Below are positions 12,240 to 22,772 of a DNA stretch of 64,000 nt, one piece after another. The position numbers and the translations under genes were made by a program. This DNA is from Hymenoscyphus infarciens (Eukaryota > Ascomycota > Leotiomycetes > Helotiales > Helotiaceae). The stretch spans positions 115,661 through 179,660 of the forward strand of contig LLCB01000101.1 of assembly GCA_001414345.1 (NCBI GenBank), read 5' to 3'. Each line of letters opens with the position of its first letter. Within the stretch, counting starts at the first letter, position 1. The notes under the pieces are model-generated. The model worked only from the letters and a program-made list of their open reading frames with translations. It did not search any database and was not told the origin of the DNA.

Positions 12240-15200
12240 TATTATATTAAGGATTACCTAAAGCTAAGAATATATAAGGTTAACCTTAAAGAGCTTAAAG
12301 GAGAAGATACTAGCTTAGAGTTAGAAAACAAAGAAGCTTAAAAGAAGACTCCTCTTTAGATAAATATAAGATTAATCTCTCTAAGATTAATTTATATTTA
12401 TTAATTAGTAGGAAAGTATTTACTTTACCTAATATAATAACTATTAATAGATTTAGTATATAAACTACTACTTTTAGTAACTTTAAAGTAAATATCTTTT
12501 CTTTTATAAATATATAACTTAGTTATAACTTTATAAAGTTTTATAGTTTAAAGACTAAAAGACTTTCTACCTTTATTAAGATTTATAAATATAATTGAGA
12601 AATTAAGAGTAAAGCTATATACTATCTCTTTTTAAATTATATCCTAGATAGCTATAAACTCTTTAATATACTATTTATTCTCTTAGACTTAGATTTATAT
12701 AATATTATTCTTAGCTAGAGGTTCTTTAAGTACTTTTATATTAATATTAACGTAACTTATTAGAAGTTACTCTAGTCTAATAACCTTAAGCCTTACTTCT
12801 CTATTTAATAGCTAACTTCTCTCTCTTAAGATACTATATAACTAAAAGACTCTATACCTTCTTACTAGAATAAAGCTAATACTTATAATTAAGCTATAGA
12901 AATAGATAAATAGTATTAATAAGATAGAAGACTTTTAAAGCCTATAGATTACCTTAAAATTAATACTATAACCTTAACTAGTTATATACTATCTATATAT
13001 AGTAAGAAAGGCTATAAGTTCTTAATATAAGTATAATACTAGGTTATAAAAAGAGAACTTAAGTGTATTATAAAAAAGGTACTTACTCTAATATACTATT
13101 AGAAACTCTTTATTCTAAAGAAGTTAAACTCTATTATTAACAGGTTTAGCTATTTTAGCTATAGGAATATATTATTACTTACTCTAAGTATATATAAAAT
13201 TAATACTATTATAGCTAATTAAGAGCTAGATATAGCTTTTAAAATCGCTATTTCTAATAAATACTAAGACTTTAAGAAAGTATTTTATAAAGCTACCTTA
13301 AACACTCTTCTATCTTACTAATACTATAACTATAAGATTAATCTTAAAAGTCTAAATACCTTTAGATATTCTTCTTTATATAAGATATCTACTAAGAAGC
13401 TACTAGCTATAAAGGAAGATATCTTAGAGAATCTCTATAAAGGGTTTATTAAGTATAGCTAGTCTCTTTTTACTACTCTTATTCTATTTATAAAGAAAGT
13501 AAATAAAAGGCTATGTTTTTATATTAACTTCTAAAAACTTAATAATCTTACTTAAAAAGACTACTATCTATTACTTCTAATTAATAAAACGCTTATATAT
13601 ATTAGTTAAGCTTATATTTTTACTAAGCTAGATATCTAGTAAGCTTTCTACTATATATAAATAGATCTAGATACTAAGGAATTAACTACTTTTTATATAT
13701 ACTATAAAACCTATAAGTATAAGGTCTTACTATTTAGTTTAATAAATAGCTCGTCTACTTATTAGTACTATATAAATAACGTCCTATTTAATTACTTAGA
13801 CAACTTCTACTCTACCTATTTAGATAATATCCTTATGTTCTTAAATATAAAAAGTATATATAAAAAGTCTTTTAACGTCTTAAGAATACTAGGTTATAAG
13901 TCGATATTAAGAAGTATAAGTTTAACGTTAAGAAGATAAAATACCTTAAGTTTATTATTAGTACTAATAGTATTAAAGTAGACTCTAAAAAGGTCTTAGT
14001 AGTATAAAAATAGTAGGCTCCTAAGATAGTAAAAGGCGTTTAGAGCTTCCTTAGTTTTTATAACTTCTATTAAAAGTTTATTTAGAACTATAGTATAATT
14101 ATAAAGCTATTAGTATACCTAATATAGAATAATATATCTTTTAACTTTAATAAGAAATACTAGAAAGCGTTTAAAGACCTAAAAACAGTACTTATCTCTA
14201 TACTAATCCTCTACTACTACTCTCTTAACCTTCCTATTATAATTAAGATAGATACTTTAGATAGGATTATTACTAGAGTATTATAATAATAGTAAGCTAA
14301 TAGAGAATAGTACCTTATAGCCTACTTTAGTAAGACTATGTCTCTAGCTAAGTATAACTATAAAATATATAATAAAGAGCTACTTACTATTATATACTTA
14401 CTTATAGAATAGAGACTAGAACTATAAAATACTTGTTTAAAGATCTACATTTATACTAATTATAAGGCGTTTAAGTACTTTATAACTACTAAGGAGTAGA
14501 GAGTAGGAGGAGCGGGATTTGAGTACAACGCTACGCTTATAGAATAGAAGAACCGCCTAGAGACTTAAAGGAGAAGGACTCGAAAGAGGAACCTAACATA
14601 ATATATAAAAGCGTTAGACGAAGTAGACCTAGATAAGTAAGAGCTATAAAAGGTTTATAAGAGGCTCGCTAAGGCAAAGAGCTTACTACTCGTCTAAGTA
14701 TAAATAAGGGTAATAGGACTAAACGCCTTCCTCTTTATAAAAAGGGTATTAAACTAGGTTATACTATAGTATATTTATATAAGTAGTAGAGAGATAGTAA
14801 GACACCCAGTCCTATTTTACTAAGATATTCTATAGAAAAGAGACGTACTTATAAGAGCTTTAAGAAAGAGGATTAAGAATCTATAAGAGCTAAGAGAGGC
14901 ACTAGTAGATAAAAAACTAGTATCGAGGGTAACTACTTAACTACTTAGGCTAGGGAGACTCTAGAAGTATAGACTAGTACTAGAATTACTTAAGGAGAGA
15001 GAGGAAAGTAAGGAAGAGGTAAAAGAAAGAGAGGAATAAGAGGAGAAAGCCGAGGTACGCTAGAAGGTAAGAACTTAGCTCTAATAATTCTAGAAGTAAA
15101 TATACCTCTTATACTACTAATATACACCTTAGTAGGTTAAATACGCTAACCTACTATACTCCTCTACTATATTACTAAGTTAAAGAGATAAGCTTTAAAT

Positions 15201-17226
15201 AGATAGTAGTAAGAACTAAAGAAAAGGAGAATTATACTTATAAAGAAGCTCAAGAGATAAAGAAGAACGAGCTAAAAGGCTATATAAACTAGAATAGAAG
15301 ATATACTACTTACTCTTAGAGCTCGGCCTACGGCCTACGCAGCGTAATAATAATAATAATAACTACTAAGTAACTTACTACTTATTAAGTAAGGTAGGCT
15401 AAAGCTTTAGCTAAGTACTATTTTATTATTATGTTTTACTTAGAGTGTAAAAATAAGAAGATAAATACTTTAACCTATAAAGTAGATAAGATACGTTTAT
15501 AAAAGAAACTTAAAAAGTAGTACTAGACTTATATACTCTTAATAAAGGAATAAGTTAACATAGAAGCGCTTAAAGACCTAAAGGTTAAGATAAGCTTAAT
15601 TATACTAGCTTTAGTTAATAAAGACTACTTCTAAGAATTAATTATACTTTTAGAATAAATCTACTAAGTAAATAAGGATATAGTAATACTTTAAGCTATA
15701 TAAGTATAAGTAGAAACTAATACTAATTCTTTATATACCTTAGAAGAAGGCCTTTTACTTTACTAAGACTACTTAATAGTACTAGACGTAGATATACTAA
15801 GAATAGACCTAATTTATAAGGCTTATAATTAGATATTTTTAGCTTATCTAAGAAGAGATAAGACCTACTAGATTCTATATTTAAGATATATCTAGCAAAA
15901 TATAAAAGCTAATATTATAAGATATATATAAAACTGTTATAAATATAGAAGAGTAGACGTTTCTTAAGATAAAATACTTAGCTATCTACACCTACTTCTA
16001 ATACTACTATATATATAGTAATATATAGCTATAGATTTTAAGTCTTTTCGAATTAATAAGTATAGTTATAATAACGTGTTTATAGTAATAGACTACTTAT
16101 CTAAGTAGTCTATTTTAATACCCTATTATAAGAATATTACTTTTAAGTAGATAGCGAGGTTATATATTAAACATATTCTATAATACTATAGGATTCTAGA
16201 AAGTATAATATTAGATAGAGGCCTCTACTTTATTACTATATTCTAGAGAGAGTTTACTTAAATCCTAGGTATTTAGCTTCGACTTTCTATTATAAACTAC
16301 GCTTAAACTAATAGCTAGACTAAGATTATAAACTAATACCTTAATTAGCGTTTATAGTCTTATATTAATTATTATTATACTAACTAGTTTAAAATACTTC
16401 TAATAATAGACTATAAATAGTTAGTATTACCTTATAATACTATTAGGATATTATCTTTTAAGTTATAAAAGGGATATACGCTAAGAACCTCGTTTAATTA
16501 GTAAATACTAGAACTAGCTAATATAAAAGAACAGCTATTATAAGAAGAGGCTATAGTATTTATAAAGACTATTTAGAAGGTCTTAGACGTTAGCTAAGTA
16601 AATATATTAAAAGCTTAGTAGAAGAAGAAATAAGACGTAAATAAGTATAGATAAGATATCGACTTTAGAGTAGGAGATATAGTTTTTATTATAATAAAGG
16701 ACTAGGTAACTTAATAACTAAGCTAAAAGCTAGACTACTAGATAGCTAGCTTTTTTAAGATTCTTAAAGAAGTAGGTTCTACTTTCTAATTATAACTACT
16801 AGCTTCTATTAAAGTCTACTCTATCTTTACTCTTAAAAAGTTATATAAAGCTATAAATAATCCCTTACTAGGATAGGTAGTTATACTACCTCTACTAATT
16901 ATTATAAACGAAGAAGAGGAATAGAAAGAGAAGAAATACTAGCCAGTAAGAAGAGATAGTAGTCTCTCTATTACTAAATTAAGTAGAAAGGCTATAATAA
17001 AGACCTTAAATAGTATCTAGCTTAATAACTAATCTATATATTATAACTAGTAGAAAAGTTCTATTTAGAAAAGCTAGAGATAGCTAGTCTTCTAAAAGCC
17101 CTCTTACTATAGAAAGTAGTATATAAGGCTAGAAGAGAGGATTATAGTAAGCTAGAGGTTAATACTCTTATATAAAAGAAGGATAAAGCTACTTAGTTAT
17201 AAGAGGCTTATTTAAGAGAGAGGTAG
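12240..17226 (+). pseudogene. protease, RT, RNase H and integrase of outer Ty3-type element
   Basis: The rest of the outer polyprotein after the pogo-like insertion. Reverse transcriptase is clearest at about 13430-13860: KGFIKYS, LILFIKKVNKRL, FTKLDI, FYIYYKTYKYKVLLFSL and FNYLDNFYSTYLDNILMF occur in the right order and spacing. RNase H follows with IDTLDRIITRVL, AYFSKTMSLAKYNYKIYNKELLTII and YTNYKAFKYFITTK. There the 865-bp insert at 14494 cuts in; the domain resumes at 15371. Integrase spans about 15840-16500 (IAIDFKSF, VFIVIDYLSK, ILDRGLYF). Most stops sit at former Gln or Trp codons. Sequence after 16500 encodes a charged tail that I could not identify as a chromodomain. Confidence 0.85.
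14494..15358 (+). mobile_element. 865-bp insertion with TAA-repeat tail and 12-bp target duplication (non-LTR-like)
   Basis: This segment is absent at the equivalent RNase H position of the inner copy (about 5430-5445). It is bracketed by ATAACTACTAAG at 14482-14493 and again at 15359-15370. It has no terminal inverted repeats. Its right end is GC-rich (GCTCGGCCTACGGCCTACGC) followed by a (TAA)n tract. A long target duplication plus a simple-repeat 3' tail is typical of target-primed integration by LINE/SINE-type elements. The body is less AT-rich than its surroundings at the 5' end. I see no recognisable protein, so it could be a 5'-truncated LINE end or a nonautonomous element. Confidence 0.72.
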
Positions 17227-17417
17227 TATAATAGTCCTAGTTATATATATTACTTACGTAACTAGGTTATCTTAAGGCTTTTTCGAGGACTTGCTTAATA
17301 TATATAAATAAAGCTAAAGTGCTTATACTCTCTACTTTTCTCTTTAGTTTAGTTTCTCTTAATAAAAGATACTATTCTATAAGCACTCTCTTTGTATATT
17401 TATAAAGAGCTGTTATA
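17227..17417 (+). repeat. 3' LTR of outer Ty3-type element
   Basis: A 191-bp direct partner of 2570-2760, starting TATAATAGTCCTAG and ending GAGCTGTTATA. It is preceded by the purine tract and followed by ATATA. Differences from the 5' LTR are nearly all transitions, so they reflect RIP rather than age. Confidence 0.88.
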
Positions 17418-18690
17418 ATATAGTATTATTATTTAAGGTATTATTTATCTAAAAGTATCTTAAATTCTTTATAAAACCCTACTCTTCTTAAAGCTTAATA
17501 ATCGTCTCTCTAAGATACTTACTATTATACTTTCCTAGTAGACTTTTAAGTAATAAAACTACTAATTTAAGCTTACTATCCGCTATTATAAAGTATACTA
17601 GTATACTAAATATTATAAGATAATTTAATAAGCTCTAAAGATTATAGAATATAGAGATCTTTAAAATATTAGTATTAATAAGATATTAGATTAGAGTTTA
17701 TTAAATTATATATTAATTAATAACTTAGGTTTATATTATAGAATATATACGTAGAAGCTATATTAAAACTCTTATACTTTAATAAGCTTAAAAGTAAAGG
17801 AATAACTAGTAATTATATATACTTAGAGATACTCTAATACTTTTAAGTCTAAGCTACTACTATTACTATTTCTACTTCTTTAGTATTACTTTTTAGAGTT
17901 AAAAGTTATCTAATCTATCGTCTAGTTTATTAATCGTTCTATATCTATTACTGTCTTTTATTATAGTCTCTCTACTAGTATCTTATATAAGTTAACGAGA
18001 TATATTATAGTAGCTTTTATACTATTAGAAACTTAGTATTATTAAGTATAATACTTATACTACTAGTAGAGCATATTTATAACTTAGTAGTTATAATAAT
18101 ATAAAATATATACGACTATTAAAGAGGTATATAAGAGTATATTTAAAAGAATAATATATATAGATACTAGATACTAATATAGAAGAAAAGACTAAATTAG
18201 TCTTCTTTTATTCTAAATAAGAGTATCTATATATCAGAGATTAGATACTACTAAGGTCTAATAATAATAATAACCGAGTCTTATCTAATATAGCTAATAC
18301 TAAATAATAAGAGCTAAAAAGCTAAATATATAATATCTAACTTATAATCCTCTTTATATATAAATATTAGATAATAATACCTTCGAGACCTTTAGTTCTA
18401 TAATTATTAGTAAGTTATAATCTTAGTATAAAGGTATTAGCAGTTTTACGAAGACTAGTAATTTAGAATAGTAGGCTATTATATCTCTCTCTTTTAAAAA
18501 AGACTTATTCTAAGTCTTTAGTTAATAGTTAGCCTAGTATTAAGACGTCTAAGGTAATATTTACCTATTTATTAGAAAGGAGTTTACTACGTTATAGCGT
18601 AAGAAGAAGAAGAGAGAGATTAAGAAGGCTACTAAGGCTCTAGATAAGGTATTAGTTATTACTAGTATAGAGGTAGTCTCCTCTTCTCCG
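17418..18690 (+). mobile_element. RIP-mutated right flank, possible transposase C-terminus
   Basis: AT-rich sequence right of the outer element. Most of it is unassigned. Near 18580-18680 a plus-strand frame reads a basic stretch (RKKKKREIKKATKALDKVLV). It resembles the charged coiled tails of fungal pogo/Tc1 transposases, but this is weak evidence. Together with 1025-2569 it may represent one older element split by the Ty3 insertion; I could not align the halves by eye. Confidence 0.3.
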
Positions 18691-18707
18691 CGTGGTCCTC
18701 TCTACCT

Positions 18708-19491
18708 CTATAGAAGGCCAGGTATCAAACGCGAGTTGCCAACCCTAATCCCTATAAAGCCGCAGAGGATGTGGCGGTCATAGCCAAACTAGTAGAGGTG
18801 TAGGAAGGAATCTATAAAGTCGCCTATTCGTGTCTTAAACATAAACTCATTCTTGCTATAAAGGATACAAATATACTCTAAGTAGAATAGCTTACAGGTT
18901 CTGATAATTACCAGGTATATCTTCTTTAAATCATCCTAAGCTAGTAGTACCCCTGTTAGTCGGTGCCGTCCCCAGTTGACAATACTATTATAGCCGGTTG
19001 TGTCGTATATAAATTGTTCTTGGCCGTCAACGTGGTAGCTATACTTAGTATCGATTTTAACTTTTCAGTAGCAGTTGGGAGATTTGCGCATGTATTTGAC
19101 GCCTCCCGGTACGATGCCAAAGGGACACGTGAGAAGCTCCTCCCATATCATGTCGCGGATTTCTTTTCTAGCTCTTTGTTAGAATTAAACCATCATTGTG
19201 AGCATTGTTTGGCCTACCTCTTGGGAAAACAAGAAGACGATTGCGTGGTATGACATGTTCTTTGTCTCTTGCTGCTTCGAGATGAACCTCACCAGAGCCG
19301 CGTTGTTTATTGATTTCAAGATTTAACTCGTTGTCGACTTGTATTATATTTGGTGCTGAATGAGGTCTTGTTGCGGAGGAGTTGATGGAGGAGCTGGTGG
19401 ATATATCTTGTGAAGAAGAGCTCTTCGCAATAGAAGATATAAGTATTGTTTGGTGAGTCGACTCTGTGAGCCGACCAATATCAGCATCCAT
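18708..19491 (-). pseudogene. 2EXR/DUF7730-like fungal protein, broken
   Basis: The first part (19491-19168) is an open 107-codon frame starting MDADIGRLTEST, rich in Ser. A one-base frame change near 19165 then leads to KEIRDMIWEELLTCPFGIVPGG, the typical N-terminal 'EIRxxIW' block of 2EXR proteins. The same frame continues to IIRTCKLFYLEYICILYSKNEFMF, matching the family's 'RTCKQIYxEAxxILYxxNxF' block, then GDFIDSFLHL. At least three in-frame stops interrupt it before 18708. The gene touches the right edge of the RIP island. Function of the family is unknown. The frame change could conceal an intron, but the stops could not. Confidence 0.6.
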
Positions 19492-20240
19492 GTTGTCGAA
19501 GCGAAGATGTGCCTTGTCTTGACGAAGATGATGTGTTTTTTGAAGTTACTTTTACATTGAATCTCAACCTCTATTTAAGCTAAAGCTGCGATGTTACTGC
19601 CTGATAAACATCTTGAAATCTCAGGCATCAATAGTATCAAGCTATCACTTCTTAGGGTATTAACTGCCGAAGAGGGCCTTCCGAAGGTGCTAGAAGTGTT
19701 TAGTTAGCGCTATAAGCTATACACTCCAGTTTTCACTATATACTTTTGGTGCTAACAGAAGAATAATGAGTCAGACGGAAATCTTCCAGGTTAGAATCGG
19801 CGTTTTGAAGACCGAGAAGCCGTTCAGTACACAAGTCTGTTCATAAGTTACTTGCCGATAGATTCACTTGAGAATTGCCATACACCTAGTCTATTTTCAA
19901 TATGGGAACAAAATGGAAAAAATTCCTCTTTAGGTTAGCTGATGACGAGAACGGACGTTGAGAACCAGGGTGGATGGTGTTTTGTCATTCTAAGTGGAGA
20001 CTTGCGATTTGCAACAGATACAGAAGCTGTTATAGCCTGATGGGGTTGAAGATGACGATGCTAGCTTTTGAGGGTGCTGTCTAACAGTGTGTTTTCTTTG
20101 CCAACTTATGTTCAATATGAAGAATGATAGAAAATGGTTTCTAGTGAAGTGCATACATAGTGAAATAGAAAATAGCGAGACGACCTAAGCTCGAAAGGAA
20201 AGTCGAGCAGGATCTATATACTTTCAATTTTGGTTAGAAG
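19492..20240. other. Intergenic, nothing recognised
   Basis: Normal base composition, with no long frame on either strand and no element ends that I can see. It may contain the promoter of the former 2EXR-like gene on the minus strand. Confidence 0.5.
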
Positions 20241-21080
20241 GTTTGGTTAGAGTTTTGAAGCATTGCGATCTTCATGCCTCGAGAACCAGGCACCAATCTC
20301 AGTTTTTGGGGATTGTTCCCGCCAGCGGAGGCCAAGGCAGCGTCAACTACACTCAAGGACGGCAGCTCTCTGCGAACAACAGTAAACGATCCTCGAAACC
20401 CGCTCTCGTATCCAAGCTATCAAACGATTCCCCAGGATTCCATTCCCGATTTTGCCGTCGCATAAAACTCGAAGACCCCGAAGCTGGACCGCATATTGCT
20501 ATGGCGAAGCTGTGGACGAGAAGAGCCGAGTCAATCTGGGGTACAAACCACGGGCGAACAGTCTCATATTCACGGAAACGTTGATACCAGACAACTGCAA
20601 ACCCGAGATGCTGGAGAAACGGTGTCTGCATCTCCATGGAGAGGTGCTTTGAGAGCCTCAACGGAAGTCCGTATATGCGAAAAGGCGGATGTAGAGAAAT
20701 CCTGAGGTTTTGCAGAAGCAATCTCGGACGACAATGAAGCCAATGAAGCCGATGAAGCCGAGTCGAAATCCAAACACAAGAACTTGCGGCCTACAATGGG
20801 ATGGTTGGGCGGTGGAATACCTCGCGGTATTGGGTCACTTGTGCACCGAAGAACGGCTTTCAGGCTGTAGTAACTCTGCTACTTGCCAATAATCTGGTTG
20901 ATTTCTACCCAATTGCGAGATTGTTTTGCAGTATTGTCGCATTCTTCTCGTCTTGCGTTCTCTGCAGTCTTTCCCTTGCCAGCATGCTGTGTACCCCTAG
21001 TCAAATCCCGCCTGGTTCTACAATGGCTTGTATATCCCAACTACATCCGTACTTTTCTCATGAACTAGCTCTATAAAGGC
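20241..21080 (+). other. Unrecognised stretch with overlapping short ORFs, possibly a decayed gene
   Basis: Several plus-strand frames of 60-113 codons overlap, and a 122-codon minus frame covers 20353-20721. Two plus frames look protein-like by composition: one around 20274-20465 (LSFWGLFPPAEAKAAS, LSYPSYQTIPQDSIPDF) and one around 20500-20650 (VNLGYKPRANSLIFTETL). They are in different frames with no plausible splice junction between them, which suggests a frameshifted relic. A direct repeat of the codon pair Met-Lys-Pro occurs near 20733-20760. I do not recognise a family. Confidence 0.3.
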
Positions 21081-21198
21081 TCACACCCTTCAAGTCAAGT
21101 CCTACTCACTCCATCCCCATTGCTTCGTTCTATCAGCAGTACCACTGTCTCTCTGAAATATTCCACACAAATTACCAAAACACGGCAAGAACTACATC

Positions 21199-21882
21199 AT
21201 GACCTCAACTCTTCCAACCAGAGTGTTGGCAGGTGTCACAATTCCAGATACACCCCTTATAACAAAATCCATTGAGTACGCCAAGGCACACCTCGACGAA
21301 TTTACTTTCAACCATGTTTTACGATCTTTTCTGTTTGGGCAAATCATTGCAGATGGACTACCTCCACTTCAAAGTCGGGATCAAGAACTCCACGCCATTG
21401 TCGCAATACTCCACGACTTAGGATGGTCTGCCAACAAGGACCTCATTACAAAAGACAAGCGCTTCGAGATTGACGGAGCAAATGCTGCTCGTGATTTTTT
21501 GATCAAGGAGGGAAAGAAAGAGGAATGGGACGCTCATCGTCTCCAGCTGGCATGGGACTCCATCGCACTTCACACCACTCCTTCTATTTCCATGCACAAG
21601 GAGATTGAGGTTCAGGCTTGTGGAATTGGAATCTTTGCAGATTTTCAAGGGCCGGAGAAAAGTATCGGCGGTATTCTTACTCGGGAAGCATGGGAGGTGA
21701 TCAACAAAGAGTTCCCTAGAGGAGGCTTCCGTGATGGGGTCAAGAAGGCCATATGCCAGCTTTGCATCGACAAACCGGAGACAACCTACGATAACTTTGC
21801 CTCCGAGTTTGGCAACGCGTTTGTTCCAGGTTACAAAGTCGCCACATTTCTGGAGGCTGTTTGGGAGAAAGCCGAAAATTGA
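21199..21882 (+). CDS. HD-domain metal-dependent hydrolase (cyanamide-hydratase-like)
   Basis: Single-exon, 227 aa. HD-superfamily proteins coordinate one or two divalent metals through His/Asp residues. Here the pattern is NHVLRSF (H39), LHDLGW (H72-D73), FEIDGANAARDFL (D92) and ALHTT (H125), in the spacing seen in the fungal cyanamide hydratase/DDI2-like group and its many uncharacterised relatives. Those enzymes are cytosolic; no signal peptide or membrane segment is visible. The start ATG is the first in frame, with the context CATCATGACC. The substrate cannot be inferred from sequence: many members of this group are of unknown specificity, so cyanamide hydration is only a family-level suggestion. 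Neighbouring genes give no pathway clue. Confidence 0.9.
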   Translation: MTSTLPTRVLAGVTIPDTPLITKSIEYAKAHLDEFTFNHVLRSFLFGQIIADGLPPLQSRDQELHAIVAILHDLGWSANKDLITKDKRFEIDGANAARDFLIKEGKKEEWDAHRLQLAWDSIALHTTPSISMHKEIEVQACGIGIFADFQGPEKSIGGILTREAWEVINKEFPRGGFRDGVKKAICQLCIDKPETTYDNFASEFGNAFVPGYKVATFLEAVWEKAEN

Positions 21883-22772
21883 AGAAGAAAGTTTCAAAGT
21901 CCAGACTTAGGGCTATCGAATTTGTAGGTAGGTCTAAATATGTGTTTGGAAAGTACATTGGATCGGAACTGGAATGATACTTTGTGCAAATCTTTAGCTA
22001 TATCATCATTGTTATTGCACTTGAACTTTCTTGATTTTTGATCTCACATTTTACCCCGCACTAGCCTCCAAGCATTTCCCCAATTCATCCCATTCATCCC
22101 ATTCATCCACCCAATAACATTTCTATGAGTTTTCTACCCACACTCCAAGCATTTCAAGGACTCCTTGTTCTTCGGTCGATCCTGAATGGTGGAACAACTT
22201 GATGGAAGTCGTTTAAATAACTTCAAAATTAGTTCCAATTGCTTTCTTCGCCCAATGGGCCAGCGCCATGAAGCCGTTGGAGCTTCCTAAATAGGAAGGT
22301 ATATTTACTTCCAGGTACCACCATCAGATCAAGCTTCGCCCAGAGATTGGCAAGAAAGCTTCTTCAGAGGCCCATCTACCCCAATTCAACCTATCAGTCC
22401 TATCACTGGATAAATACTGGGGATCGCGTCATTTTGTATTCCTCCGATCCTTGCTAGAGTCATGCATGAATGCTATTCAGAACCTTGCAAACGGTACTTC
22501 AGATAGGCTATCTTGTGTTTACATCAATCAAAGGAGTGTATTACCCTCCTTGGTGTATTGAGAAGCATAGGGAAAAGATCACATGCAGTGGCTCGTCGAA
22601 ATGGTACATACACCTACCTAATGCAGTGTACCGCGAAGCTATTTTGCCTACAGTGGCCCATGGTTGACTCACTTTATACATTCAGCACGCGATGTATAAA
22701 GCTTATCCCGTTCCCTCCAACTTCATGAATTGGACTTCCAAGCTATTCTATTCGCTTCAATTAGCTTCTACA
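21883..22772. other. Intergenic, no gene recognised
   Basis: An 890-bp stretch between the HD hydrolase and the carboxypeptidase. Short frames at 22470-22728 have no protein character. A short direct repeat (CATTCATCC) occurs near 22090-22110. It presumably holds the carboxypeptidase promoter; no certain TATA element was seen. Confidence 0.5.

Larger units (their letters stand above)
2570..17417 (+). mobile_element. Outer Ty3/gypsy-type LTR retrotransposon, RIP-inactivated, with three nested insertions
   Basis: Two direct 191-bp LTRs (2570-2760 and 17227-17417) share their sequence apart from transitions and bound the element. The 5 bp outside each end are both ATATA, consistent with a target-site duplication though weak in AT-rich DNA. 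A polypurine tract (AAGAGAGAGGTAG) lies immediately before the 3' LTR. Between the LTRs, plus-strand translation through stops gives gag with a CCHC knuckle, a protease-like region, reverse transcriptase, RNase H and integrase, in the Ty3/gypsy (Metaviridae-like) order. Insertions at 3360-9170, 9835-12239 and 14494-15358 interrupt it; removing them leaves roughly 5.8 kb, the same size as the inner copy. It is dead: every domain carries multiple RIP-type nonsense codons, and the RT catalytic YLDD reads YLDN. Confidence 0.9.
1025..18690. repeat. RIP-mutated AT-rich island
   Basis: Composition changes abruptly near 1025 and again near 18690. Inside, TpA steps dominate and CpA/TpG are almost missing: in 1141-1500 I find no TG and only about one CA. 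That is the footprint of RIP, a premeiotic fungal defence that turns CpA into TpA on both strands of duplicated DNA. No long open reading frame survives over 17 kb. Translating through the stops recovers transposon proteins, and the stops fall mainly at former Gln (CAG/CAA) and Trp (TGG) codons. The island is explained mostly by the nested elements listed separately. The outer margins, 1025-2569 and 17418-18690, are older sequence into which the composite inserted. Confidence 0.93.

Noticed and set aside
1025..18690. Idea that the AT-rich island is mitochondrial DNA or a centromere
   Set aside because: Decoded Ty3 and pogo proteins with RIP-type stops, LTRs and target duplications explain the composition; no mitochondrial genes are present.
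20353..20721. 122-codon minus-strand frame
   Set aside because: Overlaps better plus-strand coding-like segments and has no recognisable motif; probably a shadow frame.
22470..22728. Short plus-strand frames upstream of the carboxypeptidase
   Set aside because: Short, overlapping one another, and composition unlike the confirmed exons; likely promoter sequence.
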